From assembly GCF_905397285.1 (NCBI RefSeq), contig NZ_CAJPUX010000003.1, positions 186,001 to 250,000 of the forward strand: 64,000 bases of DNA, in the 5' to 3' direction. The stretch comes from Cupriavidus plantarum (GTDB lineage Bacteria; Pseudomonadota; Gammaproteobacteria; Burkholderiales; Burkholderiaceae). Below are positions 10,688-20,582 of this stretch, piece by piece; the stretch's first letter is position 1; each line of letters starts with the position of its first letter. A model generated the notes under the pieces. It ran no database searches and had not been told where the DNA came from. It saw nothing but the letters and a program-made list of their open reading frames with translations. A program made the position numbers and the translations under genes.

Positions 10688-11395
10688 TCATTCCCTCAAC
10701 TCGGCGAACATCTCGCGCAGCAGCGGCAGGGTTACCGCGCGCTTGCGTTCGAGGGAGTAGGTGTCCAGCGCGTCGAGCAGGGCCATCAGGCTGGGCATGT
10801 CGCGATAGTGCCGCGTGACGAGCCAGTGCGGAATCTCGGGGGAGAGCTGCAGGCCGCGCTCGCGGGCGGCCTGGATCAGCGCGGCCATCTTGTCCTCGTC
10901 GGACAGCGACGCGACCTGGTAGACGAGACCCCAGCCCAGTCGTGTGCGCAGATCTTCACGTACAGGCATCGCGCGGGGCGCGGCGCCCCCCGCCACGACG
11001 AGCGCTGTACGAACGTGGGCGCGCACTTCGTTATAGAGCGAAAACACGGCGATCTGGCGCGCCTCGTCGAGCAGTTCGACGTCATCGACCGTATAAAGCT
11101 GGCAGGACGGGTCGAAGATGAAATCCGCGAGCGCGTGGTGCGGGCTCAGGTAGCGGCAGTTCAGGCCCGCATGGAAGCCGGCGTCGCACAGCGCGTGTAG
11201 CAGATGCGTCCGGCCCGAGCCAACTTCGCCCCACAGGTAGATCAGGCGGTCGTCGGCATGCTCGGCCGCAATGGCCCCCGGCAGTTCGCGCAGGCGCTGC
11301 AGGGGCTCGCGGTTCGACGCCACGACGAAGTTCTCGAACGTGGACGGCGGCGGATGGCCTAGTTCGAGCGATAGCTGCTTGGGACGCGATGACAT
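10688..11395 (-). CDS. hda: DnaA regulatory inactivator Hda
   Basis: Hda, bound to the sliding clamp, promotes hydrolysis of DnaA-ATP and so limits re-initiation of replication. The 235-residue AAA+ protein has a clamp-binding motif QLSLEL close to the N-terminus and a DnaA-like Walker A in which the loop reads GEVGSGRTHLLHA (Arg for Lys, as is known for Hda-like proteins). The start at 11395 places QLSLEL at residues 7-12. An alternative ATG at 11443 overlaps the permease stop (TAATG), would add 16 residues, and could give coupling. It lies downstream of the AI-2E-family permease gene. Confidence 0.93.
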   Translation of the reverse strand: MSSRPKQLSLELGHPPPSTFENFVVASNREPLQRLRELPGAIAAEHADDRLIYLWGEVGSGRTHLLHALCDAGFHAGLNCRYLSPHHALADFIFDPSCQLYTVDDVELLDEARQIAVFSLYNEVRAHVRTALVVAGGAAPRAMPVREDLRTRLGWGLVYQVASLSDEDKMAALIQAARERGLQLSPEIPHWLVTRHYRDMPSLMALLDALDTYSLERKRAVTLPLLREMFAELRE

Positions 11396-11442
11396 GACGG
11401 TTGAAGGCTCTGTTTCGACGCGAGGGCGGCTCGGTTCTGTCA

Positions 11443-12513
11443 TTAGTTGCGATACAGGTCGCTCGCGATATACACACGCCGGACCTGCCGCGCCGCGACC
11501 AGCAGCACCGCGCAGGTGGGCAGTGCCAGCAGCACGCCGAAGAACCCGAACAGCTGTCCGAACGCCAGCAGCGCGAAGATGACCACGAGCGGGTGCAGCC
11601 CGATGCGCTCGCCCACTAGCCGCGGCGTCAGGTAGAAGCTTTCCACGAATTGACCGATTCCGTATACCACCGCGACGGCGCCAATGCCGTACCAGTTGCC
11701 GAATTGCAGCAGCGCCGCAAGGATCGCGAGCACCAGCCCGAGTCCGAAGCCGATATACGGGATAAACACGGCCAGGCCCGTGAAGATGCCGACAGGCACG
11801 CCCACGTCGAAGCCGGCGACCGACAGGCCGATCGAATAGATCGCGGCCAGGATGACCATGACGAGGATCTGGCCGCGCAGGTACTGGGACAGCAGCGCAT
11901 CGGTCTCGTTGGACAGTTCTCGCACCTTCGGCACCCAGCGCCGGGGCACGAGGCGCTCGATACGGCGCATGACCATGTGCCAGTCCATCATCAGGTAGAA
12001 CATGACGATCGGGATGATGAACAGCATGCCGCCGATCGTCAGCAGCGCGGAACCGGAGACCCGCACGTAGTTGAGCATGATCGTCAGCAGGTCTTCCGGG
12101 CTGGCCGAAAAGCGGTCCGACAGCATGCTGCGCAGGCCCGGAAAGTCGAAGCGGACCCGCACGCCCAGTTCCGCCAGGCGCGGCGCGACCACGTTGTTGA
12201 GCTTGTGCAGCAGCGCGGGCAGCTGTTCGCGCAGCTGGGGAATTTCCCGCTGCAGCACGGCGATCAGCAGCAGCACCAGCAGCACGAGGATCACCGCGAG
12301 GAGGCCGATCATCAGCGTCACGCCGATGAAACGGGGCACGCGCCGGCGTTGCAGCCAGTCCACACCCGGATTGAGGATGTACGCGAAGATGAACGCGAAC
12401 AGAAACGGCGTCAGGACGGGCGCCAGCGCCAGCACGGCGGCGAAAAGCGCGGCCGCCGCGGCGATCCAGACGAGGATCCGCTTGACGTCTTGCGAGAGCA
12501 GGGGGGCGTTCAT
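11443..12513 (-). CDS. AI-2E family transporter (membrane permease)
   Basis: This 356-residue membrane protein has about eight hydrophobic segments, among them a pair at residues 15-55 and a cluster near 220-330, and the family-typical [15 protein letters not shown] and [21 protein letters not shown]. Members of the family export autoinducer-2 or exchange ions; the substrate here is unknown. I chose the ATG at 12513 ([12 protein letters not shown]), since upstream in-frame residues are not conserved and would run into the purM promoter region. In this lineage the gene usually sits between purM and hda, as here. Confidence 0.9.
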   Translation of the reverse strand: MNAPLLSQDVKRILVWIAAAAALFAAVLALAPVLTPFLFAFIFAYILNPGVDWLQRRRVPRFIGVTLMIGLLAVILVLLVLLLIAVLQREIPQLREQLPALLHKLNNVVAPRLAELGVRVRFDFPGLRSMLSDRFSASPEDLLTIMLNYVRVSGSALLTIGGMLFIIPIVMFYLMMDWHMVMRRIERLVPRRWVPKVRELSNETDALLSQYLRGQILVMVILAAIYSIGLSVAGFDVGVPVGIFTGLAVFIPYIGFGLGLVLAILAALLQFGNWYGIGAVAVVYGIGQFVESFYLTPRLVGERIGLHPLVVIFALLAFGQLFGFFGVLLALPTCAVLLVAARQVRRVYIASDLYRN

Positions 12514-12728
12514 CGGTGAGGCAATGGGCGAAGCGGGCGGGCAGGCATTCGGACTGGCTTCTGACTGGCCATCGGCGACGCATTCGGCGACGCAATCGGG
12601 CAGTACTGGAAGCCGGGTGCCGGTATCCGTTAAAATCGCGATTCTACTGGACTCTTGCCTGCTTCCCGCGTCACACGGGACCGGGGGAGCCGGTCCGGAC
12701 CACCTATTCCAAGTCAAGCAGGACTCTC

Positions 12729-13781
12729 ATGAGCGCATCTTCGCCCACCGGCCAGGCAGGCCTTTCCTACCGCGACGCCGGTGTTGACATCGATGCCGGC
12801 GACGCGCTGGTCGACCGCATCAAGCCGTTTGCCAAGCGCACGATGCGCGAAGGCGTGATGGCTGGCATCGGCGGCTTCGGCGCGCTGTTCGAGCTGTCGA
12901 AGAAATACCAGGAGCCTGTGCTCGTTTCCGGCACCGATGGCGTGGGCACCAAGCTCAAGCTCGCATTCCAGCTGAACCGCCACGACACCGTGGGCCAGGA
13001 TCTGGTCGCCATGAGCGTCAACGACATCCTCGTGCAGGGCGCCGAGCCGCTGTTCTTCCTCGACTATTTCGCCTGCGGCAAGCTGGACGTGGACACGGCC
13101 GCGACGGTCATCCAGGGCATCGCCCACGGTTGCGAACTGTCGGGCTGCGCGCTGATCGGCGGCGAGACCGCCGAAATGCCGAGCATGTACCCGGACGGCG
13201 AGTACGACCTGGCCGGCTTTGCGGTCGGCGCGGTGGAAAAGCGCAAGATCATCGACGGCACCACGATCGCCCCGGGCGACGTCGTGCTGGGCCTCGCTTC
13301 GTCGGGCGCGCATTCGAACGGCTACTCGCTCGTGCGCAAGATCATCGAGGTGTCCCGTCCCGACCTCAATGCGGACTTCCATGGCCAGCGCCTCCAGGAC
13401 GCCATCATGGCGCCGACGCGTATCTACGTGAAGCCGCTGCTGTCGCTGATCGACACGCTGCCGGTCAAGGGCATGGCCCACATCACCGGTGGCGGCCTGA
13501 CCGAGAACGTGCCGCGCGTGCTGGCCGACAACCTGACCGCCGTGATCCAGAAGGATGCATGGACGCTGCCGCCGCTGTTCCAGTGGCTCCAGGCGCAGGG
13601 CAACGTGGCCGACGCCGAAATGCATCGCGTGTTCAACTGCGGCATCGGCATGGTCGTGATCGTGTCGAAGGACGACGCCGACCGCGCGATCCGTCATCTG
13701 CAGGCCGCCGGTGAAGCGGTGTACCAGATCGGCGAGATCCGCGAGCGTGCCGAAGGCCAGGCGCAGACCGTGGTGGTCTGA
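12729..13781 (+). CDS. purM: Phosphoribosylformylglycinamidine cyclo-ligase
   Basis: PurM closes the imidazole ring (FGAM to AIR) in purine synthesis, using ATP. The 350-residue protein has [21 protein letters not shown] at the N-terminus, the conserved [22 protein letters not shown], the signature region DYFACGKLD and [11 protein letters not shown], and [15 protein letters not shown]. The ATG at 12729 gives the expected N-terminus; a longer open frame upstream is not conserved. It is divergent from the permease gene across 215 bases, where TTAAAAT at 12630-12636 is a possible -10 box. A strong hairpin terminator follows. Confidence 0.98.
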   Translation: MSASSPTGQAGLSYRDAGVDIDAGDALVDRIKPFAKRTMREGVMAGIGGFGALFELSKKYQEPVLVSGTDGVGTKLKLAFQLNRHDTVGQDLVAMSVNDILVQGAEPLFFLDYFACGKLDVDTAATVIQGIAHGCELSGCALIGGETAEMPSMYPDGEYDLAGFAVGAVEKRKIIDGTTIAPGDVVLGLASSGAHSNGYSLVRKIIEVSRPDLNADFHGQRLQDAIMAPTRIYVKPLLSLIDTLPVKGMAHITGGGLTENVPRVLADNLTAVIQKDAWTLPPLFQWLQAQGNVADAEMHRVFNCGIGMVVIVSKDDADRAIRHLQAAGEAVYQIGEIRERAEGQAQTVVV

Positions 13782-13815
13782 ACCACCGACTGAGCCCGAC
13801 GCATTCGCGTAGAAG

Positions 13816-13843
13816 AAAAGCCGGCGCAAGCCGGCTTTTTTTA
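13816..13843. terminator. Bidirectional intrinsic terminator between purM and the MocR gene
   Basis: A 10-bp stem, AAAAGCCGGC and GCCGGCTTTT, closes a GCAA tetraloop, with A- and T-runs on both sides. It serves purM on the plus strand and the convergent MocR-type gene on the minus strand. Confidence 0.92.
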
Positions 13844-13851
13844 TCGCCCGC

Positions 13852-15486
13852 TCACGCCCCGCTCCATGCCTCCTCGCTGATGCGCGCGGCAAGCGGCCGG
13901 CGCGGTTCGCGCGTGCGTGCAAGGTGTTCGAGCGCGGGTTCGATGACTTCGGCGAGCTTGCGGAAAGCGGGCGCGATCTCGGCCTCCGGCACGCATGCAT
14001 AGCCAAGCAGCAAGCCCTGCTGCGCGCGCGTGTCGTCCGTGTAGTAGCGCGACAGCGGCCGCGCCGACAGCCCCTGGGTGCGCGCGGCCATGCTGATGCC
14101 GAGGTCGTCCGCGCCCGGCGGCAAGTGCATCACCATGTGCAGGCCCGCCTCGTGCGTGGATGTGGGCCAGTCCGCGCCGAATCGGGCGGCAATGGCTTCG
14201 CGCAGCAGCGCCTGCCGTTGCGCATATCGCTGCCGCATGCGCCGGATATGCGTGGCGTAGTGGCCTTCCTCGATGAAGTCCGCGAGCACGGCCTGCTGCA
14301 CGAGCTGACCTTCGCGATACAGCTCGGAGAGCGCGAGCGCGAAATGCGGCGCGAGCGGTTTGGGCAGGACCATGAAGCCCATGCGCAGTCCCGGAAACAG
14401 CGTCTTCGAGAACGTGCCCATGTAGATCACGCGGTCGTGTTCGTCGAGGCCCTGCAGCGACGCCACGGGACGGCCCTCGAAACGGAACTCGCTGTCGTAG
14501 TCGTCCTCGATGATCCACGCGCCGCGCTGCCGCGCATACTCGAGCAGCATGCGCCGGCGCGACAGGCTCATCATCATGCCGAGCGGATACTGGTGCGACG
14601 GTGTGACGAAGATGAAGCGCGGCGGATCCTGCAGCGCCGCGGCCTGCGGCGCGATGCCTTCCTCGTCGACGGGCACCGGAATCGGCTCCACACCCGCGCT
14701 ATGCAGCAGGCTGCGCGTGCCCCAGTAGCCTGGGTCTTCCATCCACGCGCGATCGCCGGGGTCCGCGAGCAGCCGCGCGATCAGATCGACGGCCTGGTGG
14801 ATGCCCGTGGTCACGACGATCTGGTCGGGCTCGCAACGCACCGAACGCACCACGCGCAGATGCTCGGCGAGCTGCTGCTTGAGCGGCGCGTGGCCGCCGT
14901 GATGCGCATAGGTAAGCAGCTGCGGACTCGGATGCCGCCAGTGCTTGTTCAGCAGTCGCGACCACACGCCATGCGGAAACAGCGAGACGTCCGGCACGCC
15001 CGCGACGAATGCGCCCCACTGGCGATCCGATGCGCTCGCGTGGGAGACCAGATGCTGGCCCCGCCGCGAGAGCGCGGAGCGGCTCGCGTGTGGATGCATA
15101 CCCGGCTGCGGGGCGGGCACATGGATGGTGCCATTGTGCGCACCGCCGTTGTGCAATGCACGATGGTCGGGAACGGTATGCGACACGAAGGTGCCACTTC
15201 CGCTCGACGCGGTGACGTAGCCCTCCGCGAGCAGCTGCTCGTACGCATATAGCACCGTGTTCCGCGACACGCCGATGTCCTTCGCGAGCGCGCGCGACGC
15301 AGGCAGCTTGCTGCCCGCAGGCACAGCACCAGCAAGGATCTCCGCGCGGATGATCGCGTACAGCTGGCGATTCATGTGCTCGTTCGACTTGCCCGTCAAT
15401 GCGCCACCGGGACGCTCGAGCCGTTGCAGCAGCAATTCCGAAAGCAGTGTCTCTTTCAAAGTGGCCCCGCGCAAAATTAAAGACAT
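13852..15486 (-). CDS. MocR/GabR-family transcription regulator with aminotransferase domain
   Basis: This 544-residue protein joins an N-terminal GntR-type winged helix (LPASRALAKDIGVSRNTV, about residues 60-80) to a fold-type I aminotransferase domain that senses an amine or amino acid through PLP; the Schiff-base lysine is in GTFSKTLFPGLRMGF. A His/Gly-rich linker separates them. The start at 15486 (MSLILRG) is preferred. The ATG at 15510 would put the first codons inside a palindrome that looks like the operator. It is divergent from the M20/ABC/GabT cluster and is the obvious candidate regulator of it, and probably of itself. MocR proteins such as GabR and PdxR work this way. Confidence 0.92.
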   Translation of the reverse strand: MSLILRGATLKETLLSELLLQRLERPGGALTGKSNEHMNRQLYAIIRAEILAGAVPAGSKLPASRALAKDIGVSRNTVLYAYEQLLAEGYVTASSGSGTFVSHTVPDHRALHNGGAHNGTIHVPAPQPGMHPHASRSALSRRGQHLVSHASASDRQWGAFVAGVPDVSLFPHGVWSRLLNKHWRHPSPQLLTYAHHGGHAPLKQQLAEHLRVVRSVRCEPDQIVVTTGIHQAVDLIARLLADPGDRAWMEDPGYWGTRSLLHSAGVEPIPVPVDEEGIAPQAAALQDPPRFIFVTPSHQYPLGMMMSLSRRRMLLEYARQRGAWIIEDDYDSEFRFEGRPVASLQGLDEHDRVIYMGTFSKTLFPGLRMGFMVLPKPLAPHFALALSELYREGQLVQQAVLADFIEEGHYATHIRRMRQRYAQRQALLREAIAARFGADWPTSTHEAGLHMVMHLPPGADDLGISMAARTQGLSARPLSRYYTDDTRAQQGLLLGYACVPEAEIAPAFRKLAEVIEPALEHLARTREPRRPLAARISEEAWSGA

Positions 15487-15493
15487 GGACCTA

Positions 15494-15538
15494 CCGATGG
15501 TACCAACCATCGGCTAATTTTCCATCCATGCCGATGTT
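15494..15538. promoter_or_regulatory. Candidate MocR operator: palindrome plus a third half-site
   Basis: CCGATGGT (15494-15501) and ACCATCGG (15506-15513) form a perfect inverted repeat around ACCA. CCGATGTT at 15531-15538 repeats the left half-site in direct orientation 37 bases further on. The site lies in the 70-base gap between the regulator gene and the divergent M20 gene, where an autoregulatory site is expected. Confidence 0.55.
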
Positions 15539-15556
15539 GTTTTTCCGGGAGTGCTC

Positions 15557-16903
15557 ATGACGCAAAGCGCGGTTGCTACGAACCCAGCGACAAAATCAGC
15601 GACGAACCTGACGAAGTCCTCCATCGCGGAGGCCGTTCGCGAACTCGTGCCGTACATGGTGGAGACGCTGTCCGATCTCGTGGCCGCGCCGAGTCCGTCG
15701 GGCAACGAGCAACCCGCCGTCGACGTCATGGAGCGCGCGCTGCAGGACCTCGGCCTGCCGTCGGAACACATCGTGCTGAACACCGCCGCGCTGAAGGACC
15801 TCCCGTTGTACTCGCCGTCGTGCTGTCCCGATGGCGGCCGCTACAACCTGCTGGCCACGCATCGTCCCGCCACGCGCGGCGGCCGCTCGGTTCTGTTCAA
15901 CGGCCACCTCGATGTCGTGCCCACGGGGCCCGCGTCGATGTGGCGCCGCGATCCGTTCGCGCCCTATGTCGAAGACGGCTGGCTCTTCGGCCGCGGCGCC
16001 GGCGACATGAAAGCGGGCATCGTCTGCGCGCTGGCCGCGTTCAAGGCGCTGAAGGCGCTCGGCGTGCAGCCCGCCGGCGCGGTCGGCTTCAACGCGGTGC
16101 TCGAGGAAGAAAACACCGGCAACGGCGCGCTCGCGACGGTCGCCGCATTGCGCAGCGCGGTGGGCGCGGGCAAGCTCGCGTCGTTCGACACGGTGCTGAT
16201 TCCCGAACCGCTCGGGGAAGGACTCATGAGCGCGCAGATGGGCGTGTTCTGGATGTTCGTCGAACTCACGGGCCGTCCCGCGCATGCCGCGTACATGACG
16301 ACCGGCGTCAATCCGATCGAAGCGGGCATCGCGGTGATGGCGGACCTGCGCAAGCTCGAGGCGCAGTGGAACCTGCCCGAGAACCGGCCTGCCGTGTATC
16401 GCGATCACGCGCATCCGATCAACTTCAATCTCGGGCAGATCCAGGGCGGTGAGTGGAATTCGTCGGTGCCCTGCACGTGTACGCTCGGCGTGCGCATCGG
16501 CTTCTATCCGCAGATGAACGTCGACGACGCGAAGGCGCAGGTCGCCGCTTGCGTGCGCGATACGGTTGCACGGCTCGCGAGCAATCTCACGCTGAATATC
16601 CGCTACGAAGGCTTCCATGCGCCGGGGTGCGAGTTCGATCTCGACAATGCCCCCATGCAGGCGCTCGCGCGCGCGCATGAACAAGTCCATGGCACGCCGC
16701 CCGCACGGCAGGCGACCACCGCGACCACGGATGCCCGTCACTTCCGGCTGACGCTCGACACGCCGGTCACGTGCTACGGACCGGAGGCTCGCAATATCCA
16801 CGGGATCGACGAATCGGTGTCGATCGACAGCATGGTGCGCGTGGCGACCACGTTCGCACTGTTCCTGCACGACTGGTGTGGCGTGGAGCCCGCCGTGGAC
16901 TGA
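15557..16903 (+). CDS. M20-family metallohydrolase (ArgE/DapE/ACY1-like deacylase)
   Basis: This 448-residue zinc hydrolase would remove an acyl group from an N-acyl amino acid or amine. It shows the M20 metal motifs GHLDVVPTG (first His/Asp), GAGDMKAG (bridging Asp), EEENTGNG (catalytic and metal Glu) and a late His near GPEARNIHGIDE, with a dimerisation domain between. The ATG at 15557 is preceded by GGGAG; a GTG six bases upstream is possible. It is the first gene of the cluster divergent from the MocR gene and lies 119 bases before the binding-protein gene. The substrate is unknown; N-acetyl or N-succinyl compounds are typical of the family. Confidence 0.88.
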   Translation: MTQSAVATNPATKSATNLTKSSIAEAVRELVPYMVETLSDLVAAPSPSGNEQPAVDVMERALQDLGLPSEHIVLNTAALKDLPLYSPSCCPDGGRYNLLATHRPATRGGRSVLFNGHLDVVPTGPASMWRRDPFAPYVEDGWLFGRGAGDMKAGIVCALAAFKALKALGVQPAGAVGFNAVLEEENTGNGALATVAALRSAVGAGKLASFDTVLIPEPLGEGLMSAQMGVFWMFVELTGRPAHAAYMTTGVNPIEAGIAVMADLRKLEAQWNLPENRPAVYRDHAHPINFNLGQIQGGEWNSSVPCTCTLGVRIGFYPQMNVDDAKAQVAACVRDTVARLASNLTLNIRYEGFHAPGCEFDLDNAPMQALARAHEQVHGTPPARQATTATTDARHFRLTLDTPVTCYGPEARNIHGIDESVSIDSMVRVATTFALFLHDWCGVEPAVD

Positions 16904-17022
16904 CCGCACCGCGCATTCCTTTTCCACCCCTGAAGTCCTTCCCGGCTGACGCCCGCGCAAGCGAACGCGGCCGGTTGCCCTCACTCGTCCATATCACTCG
17001 TCAGAAAAAAAGGATTCGACCG

Positions 17023-18642
17023 ATGGAACGCACCATGAAACCACTCGGCAGCACGACGCGCACGCACATCAGGGGGAGCCTGATGTCGATGGTCATCGCC
17101 GCGGCGGCGGTAGTCGCGGGCTTCGCCAGCGCCAGCGCCTTCGCCCAGACCGCGGGCGGCACGCTGTCCGGCATCGTTCAGCCCGAGCCACCGATTCTCG
17201 TGAGCGCGCTGAACTCGCAAGCGCCCACGCAGTACATTGCCGGCAAGATCTATCAGGGCCTGCTGACGTACTCGCCGGATCTGAAGCCGCAGCCGGAACT
17301 CGCCAAGTCGTGGAAGATCTCGCCGGACGGCCTGACCTACACGTTCGAGCTGCAGAGCGGCGTCAAGTGGCACGACGGCAAGCCGTTCACCTCGGCGGAT
17401 GTGGTGTTCTCGATCGACAAGCTGCTGCGCGAGGTGCACGTGCGCACGCGCGCCGTCATCAACAAGTACATGGCGTCGATCCGCGCGGTCAACGACTCGA
17501 CGGTCGAGATCAAGCTCAAGGAGCCGTTCCCGCCGTTCATCTCGATGTTCGAGACGGGCACGATGCCGATGATGCCGAAGCATCTGTACGAGGGCACGGA
17601 CTATCGCAACAACCCGGCCAACCAGAAGCCCATCGGCACGGGACCCTTCATGTTCAAGGAATGGAAGAAGGGCGCGTACATCAAGCTCGCCAAGAACCCG
17701 AACTACTGGAAGAAAGGCAAGCCTTACCTCGACGAGCTCGTGTTCTATGTCATCCCGGATTCCGCCTCGCGCGCGGTCGCGTTCGAGAAGGGCGACGTGC
17801 AGGTGCTGCGCGGCGGCGACGTGGACAACGTGGACGTCAAGCGCCTGCGCGCGCTGCCTAACGTCGAGTACACGACCAAGGGCTGGGAGATGTTCGCGCC
17901 GATGGCGAGCATGCTGCTCAACGAACGCAAGCCGCCGTTCAACAACGTGAAGGTGCGCCAGGCCGTGATGCATGCGCTCAACCGCAAGCTGATCGTCGAC
18001 AACATCTTCTTCGGCATGGGCAAGCCCGCGGTGAGCCCGTTCGCGTCGAGCACGCTGTTCTTCGACAAGAACATTCCGCAGTTCGAGTTCAACCTCAAGA
18101 AGGCCCGCGAGGAGATCAAGGCATCGGGCGTGGACGTCGGCCAGTATCCGGTCAAGATCCTTGCGACGTCGTACGGCGCCAACTGGGACCGCCTGGACGA
18201 GTACGTGAAGCAGATGCTCGAGCCGCTGGGCTTCAAGGTCAGCATCGAGTCCGCCGACGCGGGCACGTGGGCCGCGCGCGTGGGCAACTGGGACTTCGAC
18301 ATGACCATCACGTACACGTACCAGTACGGCGATCCCGCGCTGGGCGTGGAGCGTCTGTACGTGGCGCGCAACATCGTCAAGGGCACGCCGTTTGCGAACG
18401 TGCAGGGCTACAACAATCCGCAGGCGGACGAGCTGTGGACCAAGGCGGGCATCACGATGGATCCGGCCGAGCGCCAGAAGCTCTATAGCGAAGTGCAGCG
18501 GATTCTCATGAACGACGTGGCCAACGCCAACCTGTTCGAGATCGAGTTCCCCACGCTCTATCGCAAGAACGTCAAGAACCTCGTGACGACCGCCATCGGT
18601 CTCAACGAGTCGTTCGACAACGTATCGATCGAGAAGAACTAG
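17023..18642 (+). CDS. ABC transporter substrate-binding protein, family 5 (dipeptide/oligopeptide type)
   Basis: This 539-residue periplasmic protein captures the substrate for the importer encoded just downstream. It has a Sec signal with a basic start and a hydrophobic core (MSMVIAAAAVVAGFASASAF, residues about 22-41) and probable cleavage after AFA. Typical SBP_bac_5 segments follow: LAKSWKISPDGLTYTFELQ, KWHDGKPFTSADVVFS and PIGTGPFMFKEW. The ATG at 17023 has AAGGA at a good distance; the frame is open further upstream over the M20 gene's end without similarity. Family 5 ligands include peptides, nickel, glutathione and acylated amines, so the ligand is open. Confidence 0.93.
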   Translation: MERTMKPLGSTTRTHIRGSLMSMVIAAAAVVAGFASASAFAQTAGGTLSGIVQPEPPILVSALNSQAPTQYIAGKIYQGLLTYSPDLKPQPELAKSWKISPDGLTYTFELQSGVKWHDGKPFTSADVVFSIDKLLREVHVRTRAVINKYMASIRAVNDSTVEIKLKEPFPPFISMFETGTMPMMPKHLYEGTDYRNNPANQKPIGTGPFMFKEWKKGAYIKLAKNPNYWKKGKPYLDELVFYVIPDSASRAVAFEKGDVQVLRGGDVDNVDVKRLRALPNVEYTTKGWEMFAPMASMLLNERKPPFNNVKVRQAVMHALNRKLIVDNIFFGMGKPAVSPFASSTLFFDKNIPQFEFNLKKAREEIKASGVDVGQYPVKILATSYGANWDRLDEYVKQMLEPLGFKVSIESADAGTWAARVGNWDFDMTITYTYQYGDPALGVERLYVARNIVKGTPFANVQGYNNPQADELWTKAGITMDPAERQKLYSEVQRILMNDVANANLFEIEFPTLYRKNVKNLVTTAIGLNESFDNVSIEKN

Positions 18643-18722
18643 CCCCGGCAACCGTCGCCGCTGTCCCGGCAAGGGGCGGCGGCGACGGCTGCGATGCGCA
18701 GATTCCACGCGGAGCGTTCGCC

Positions 18723-19727
18723 GTGAATTTCCTGTCCTTCTTCCTGTCCCGGCTCGGCAAGGCGCTCGTCGTCGTGCTGGGCGTGGTGATCATCAACTTC
18801 TTCCTGATCCGCCTGGCGCCGGGCGACCCCGCCACCGTGATGGCGGGCGAGGCCGGTGCCGGCGATGCCGCCTACGTGGCGCAGTTGAGGGAGCAATTCG
18901 GCCTCGACAAGCCGGTCGTCACGCAGCTTGCGATCTACCTGAAGGGGGTGGCGCACCTCGACCTCGGCTACTCGTACCGCAATCACCTGCCCGTGCTCGA
19001 TCTGATTCTGGACCGCCTGCCGGCGACGTTCCTGCTGATGAGCGGGGCGTTCCTGTTCTCGATCGTGCTGGGGGTGCTGCTCGGCGTGATCGCCGCGCGA
19101 ACGCGATACGAGAACCGGCGGCGCTGGATCGACAGCGCCGTGATGTCCGGGGCGCTGCTGCTCTACGCCACGCCGCTGTTCTGGCTGTCCCTGATGGCGA
19201 TCATCCTCTTCTCCGTGGTGCTCGGCTGGCTGCCCGCGTTCGGCATGGAGTCGGTGGGCGCGGGCTATACGGGCCTCGCGCGCGTGCAGGACATCGCGCT
19301 GCATATGGTGCTTCCGACCGTCTCGCTCGGCTGCTTCTTCATGGCCGTGTATGTGCGGCTGACGCGCGCCTCGATGCTCGAGGTCATGGGCATGGACTTC
19401 GTGAAGACCGCGCGCGCGAAAGGTGTGCCCGCCCGGCGTGTGATTCGCGTGCACGTGCTGCGCAACGCGCTGCTGCCCGTCATCACGTTCGCGGGTATAC
19501 AGCTGGGCCAGATGGCCGGGGGCGCGGTGCTGACGGAGACGGTGTTCTCGTGGCCCGGCATTGGCCGGCTGATGTTCGACGCGCTGCTGCAGCGCGACTA
19601 TCAGCTGCTGCTGGGCATTTTCTTCGTGACGTCGGCGCTCGTGGTCGTCTTCAACCTCGCCACCGACATTCTCTATCGCTTCATCGACCCGCGCATCGCC
19701 GTCGGGGGCAGGGAGGCCGCCGCATGA
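18723..19727 (+). CDS. ABC transporter permease, DppB type
   Basis: This 334-residue inner-membrane protein has about six transmembrane segments and the family-typical N-terminus with INFFLIRLAPGDPA, then MSGAFLFSIVLGVLLGVIAA and the cytoplasmic coupling loop DFVKTARAKGVPARRVI, which contacts the ATPase. The start is GTG at 18723. It follows the binding-protein gene by 80 bases and overlaps the next permease gene by four bases (ATGA), which implies coupled translation and a heterodimeric membrane domain. Confidence 0.95.
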   Translation: MNFLSFFLSRLGKALVVVLGVVIINFFLIRLAPGDPATVMAGEAGAGDAAYVAQLREQFGLDKPVVTQLAIYLKGVAHLDLGYSYRNHLPVLDLILDRLPATFLLMSGAFLFSIVLGVLLGVIAARTRYENRRRWIDSAVMSGALLLYATPLFWLSLMAIILFSVVLGWLPAFGMESVGAGYTGLARVQDIALHMVLPTVSLGCFFMAVYVRLTRASMLEVMGMDFVKTARAKGVPARRVIRVHVLRNALLPVITFAGIQLGQMAGGAVLTETVFSWPGIGRLMFDALLQRDYQLLLGIFFVTSALVVVFNLATDILYRFIDPRIAVGGREAAA

Positions 19728-20563
19728 CATCGTTCTTTCGACGCTATTGCCGCAACGCCGGCGCCGTGGCGGGCCTGCTCGTGCTGCTCGCCGTGGTGGC
19801 GGTGTCTTTCCTGGCTCCGCTGCTGTACGAAGAGTCCCCGTGGATGATGGTGGCGGACCCGCTGATCCATCCCTTCGCCGACATGGCGTATCCGTTCGGT
19901 ACCGACATGCTCGGACGCGACATCACCGCAGGCTTGCTCTATGGCGCGCGCGTGTCGCTGCTGGTCGGCGTGATCTCGACCGCGGTCGCGCTCGTGTTCG
20001 GCGTGCTCATCGGCGCGGTAGCCGGGTATTGCGGCGGCCGCATCGACGACGCGCTGATGCGGTTCACGGAATTCTTCCAGACCATCCCGCAGCTCGCGAT
20101 GGCCGTCGTCATCGTCGCGATCTTCAACCCGTCGATCTATTCGATTGTCGGCGCGATCTCGGTGGTGTCGTGGCCGCCCGTCGCGCGGCTCGTGCGCGGC
20201 GAGTTCCTCACGCTCAAGCAGCGCGAGTTCGTGCAGGCGGCCGTCGTGATCGGGCAGCGTCCGTTACGGATCATCGTCACGCAGATTCTGCCCAACGCGA
20301 TGTCGCCGATCATCGTATCCGCCTCGTTCATGGTGGCGACGGCGATCCTGACCGAGTCGGCGCTGTCGTTTCTCGGTCTCGGCGACCGCAACATGATGAG
20401 CTGGGGATTCATGATCGGCGCCGCGCGCACGATGATCCGCGAGGCGTGGTGGATGAGCGTCTGGCCCGGCGTGGCGATCCTGCTCACGGTGCTGGCGATC
20501 AACCTGATCGGGGAGGGGCTCAACGATGCCATGAATCCCCAGTTGCGCCGCCGGGGCGAATGA
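19724..20563 (+). CDS. ABC transporter permease, DppC type
   Basis: This 279-residue partner of the DppB-like permease has an N-terminal membrane segment, the conserved FGTDMLGRDITAGLLYGARV, and the coupling loop LTLKQREFVQAAVVIG, where an EAA-like motif is expected, followed by PNAMSPIIV and LSFLGLGDRNMMSWG. The ATG overlaps the preceding stop (ATGA). The ATPase gene follows after 19 bases. It belongs to the type I peptide importer group. Confidence 0.95.
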   Translation: MTSFFRRYCRNAGAVAGLLVLLAVVAVSFLAPLLYEESPWMMVADPLIHPFADMAYPFGTDMLGRDITAGLLYGARVSLLVGVISTAVALVFGVLIGAVAGYCGGRIDDALMRFTEFFQTIPQLAMAVVIVAIFNPSIYSIVGAISVVSWPPVARLVRGEFLTLKQREFVQAAVVIGQRPLRIIVTQILPNAMSPIIVSASFMVATAILTESALSFLGLGDRNMMSWGFMIGAARTMIREAWWMSVWPGVAILLTVLAINLIGEGLNDAMNPQLRRRGE

Positions 20564-20582
20564 GCGAGCGAGTACATAAGCG

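Noticed and set aside
11650..12519. Open frame on the plus strand over the AI-2E permease
   Set aside because: It is Gln/Asp/His-rich with no domain; the minus strand shows the membrane protein.
16981..18708. Long open frame antisense to the family 5 binding-protein gene
   Set aside because: Its translation is Arg/Leu/Val/Asp-rich without motifs, as expected from reading the complement of a GC-rich gene.
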